Below are positions 6,503-6,579 of a stretch of DNA of 6,579 nucleotides, piece by piece. Origin of the DNA: Bifidobacterium sp. (GTDB taxonomy: Bacteria > Actinomycetota > Actinomycetes > Actinomycetales > Bifidobacteriaceae); assembly GCA_022739095.1 (NCBI GenBank), contig JAIJEI010000118.1, forward strand, positions 1 through 6,579, read 5' to 3'. Within the stretch, counting starts at the first letter, position 1. Each line of letters opens with the position of its first letter. The notes under the pieces were generated by a model. The model saw only the letters and a list, made by a program, of their open reading frames with translations, made no database searches and was not told the origin of the DNA. A program made the position numbers and the translations under genes.

Positions 6503-6579
6503 ATGGCACGTCACCAACACCATAAGGGCAATGCCGATTCCCAGACGCTGAGCCCTTCGCAGCGGTACGCATCATTCCA
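6503..6579 (+). CDS. Start of a protein gene, possibly a HelY-type DEAD/DEAH helicase (partial)
   Basis: ATG 6503 has GGAAAG at 6492-6497, five bases upstream, and lies 12 bases after the membrane-protein stop, so it continues the operon. The 25 visible residues begin MARHQHHKGN and include LSPSQRYASF. A basic, His-rich head followed by SP-x(2)-RYA is what I recall from the N-termini of actinobacterial HelY-type helicases, and helY closes the pafB-pafC-tatA-tatC-helY order in mycobacteria. No helicase motif lies within the window, so the gene is sure but the product is a guess from synteny and a short match. Confidence 0.6.
   Translation, partial: MARHQHHKGNADSQTLSPSQRYASF

Overview
The window reads as a GC-rich actinobacterial chromosome segment, most likely from Bifidobacterium (B. 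longum/breve group). The signs are a cytidylate kinase fused to the GTPase Der, a eukaryote-type UDP-glucose pyrophosphorylase of the bifidobacterial UgpA kind, strong AAGGAGG-like ribosome sites, and frequent GTG/TTG starts. Genus and species are inferred from recall of these families; no search was possible. All genes are on the + strand. I see no mobile element, CRISPR array or clear sign of recent transfer.

Region 1 (1-2189) is translation and nucleotide housekeeping. The last 20 codons of a probable RluB/RsuA-type pseudouridine synthase overlap by four bases (GTGA) with a 709-residue Cmk-Der fusion. This keeps the common actinobacterial order rluB-cmk-der. CMP/dCMP kinase and 50S-subunit assembly GTPase are joined in one polypeptide by an acidic linker.

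Region 2 (2190-2578) holds a 13-bp inverted repeat that overlaps a possible promoter, a tRNA-Pro(GGG) without encoded CCA, a two-tier intrinsic terminator, a perfect 10-bp tandem repeat, and the leader of the next gene. The stretch 2410-2525 shows nothing convincing.

Region 3 (2579-4108) is UgpA, which starts at TTG. It makes UDP-glucose from glucose-1-phosphate and UTP and links galactose/Leloir metabolism to central carbon metabolism.

Region 4 (4109-6579) is a probable operon with its own promoter (TATAAT at 4217-4222). It holds a 637-residue WYL-type regulator that looks like fused PafB+PafC, a 105-residue single-span membrane protein, and the first 25 codons of a gene that may encode a HelY-type helicase. 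The order matches the mycobacterial series pafB-pafC-tatA-tatC-helY, with an unrelated-looking small membrane protein in the tatA/tatC position. The N-terminal (PafB-like) half seems to have lost its WYL domain. This region is the most interesting part of the window; the rest is ordinary bifidobacterial core genome.
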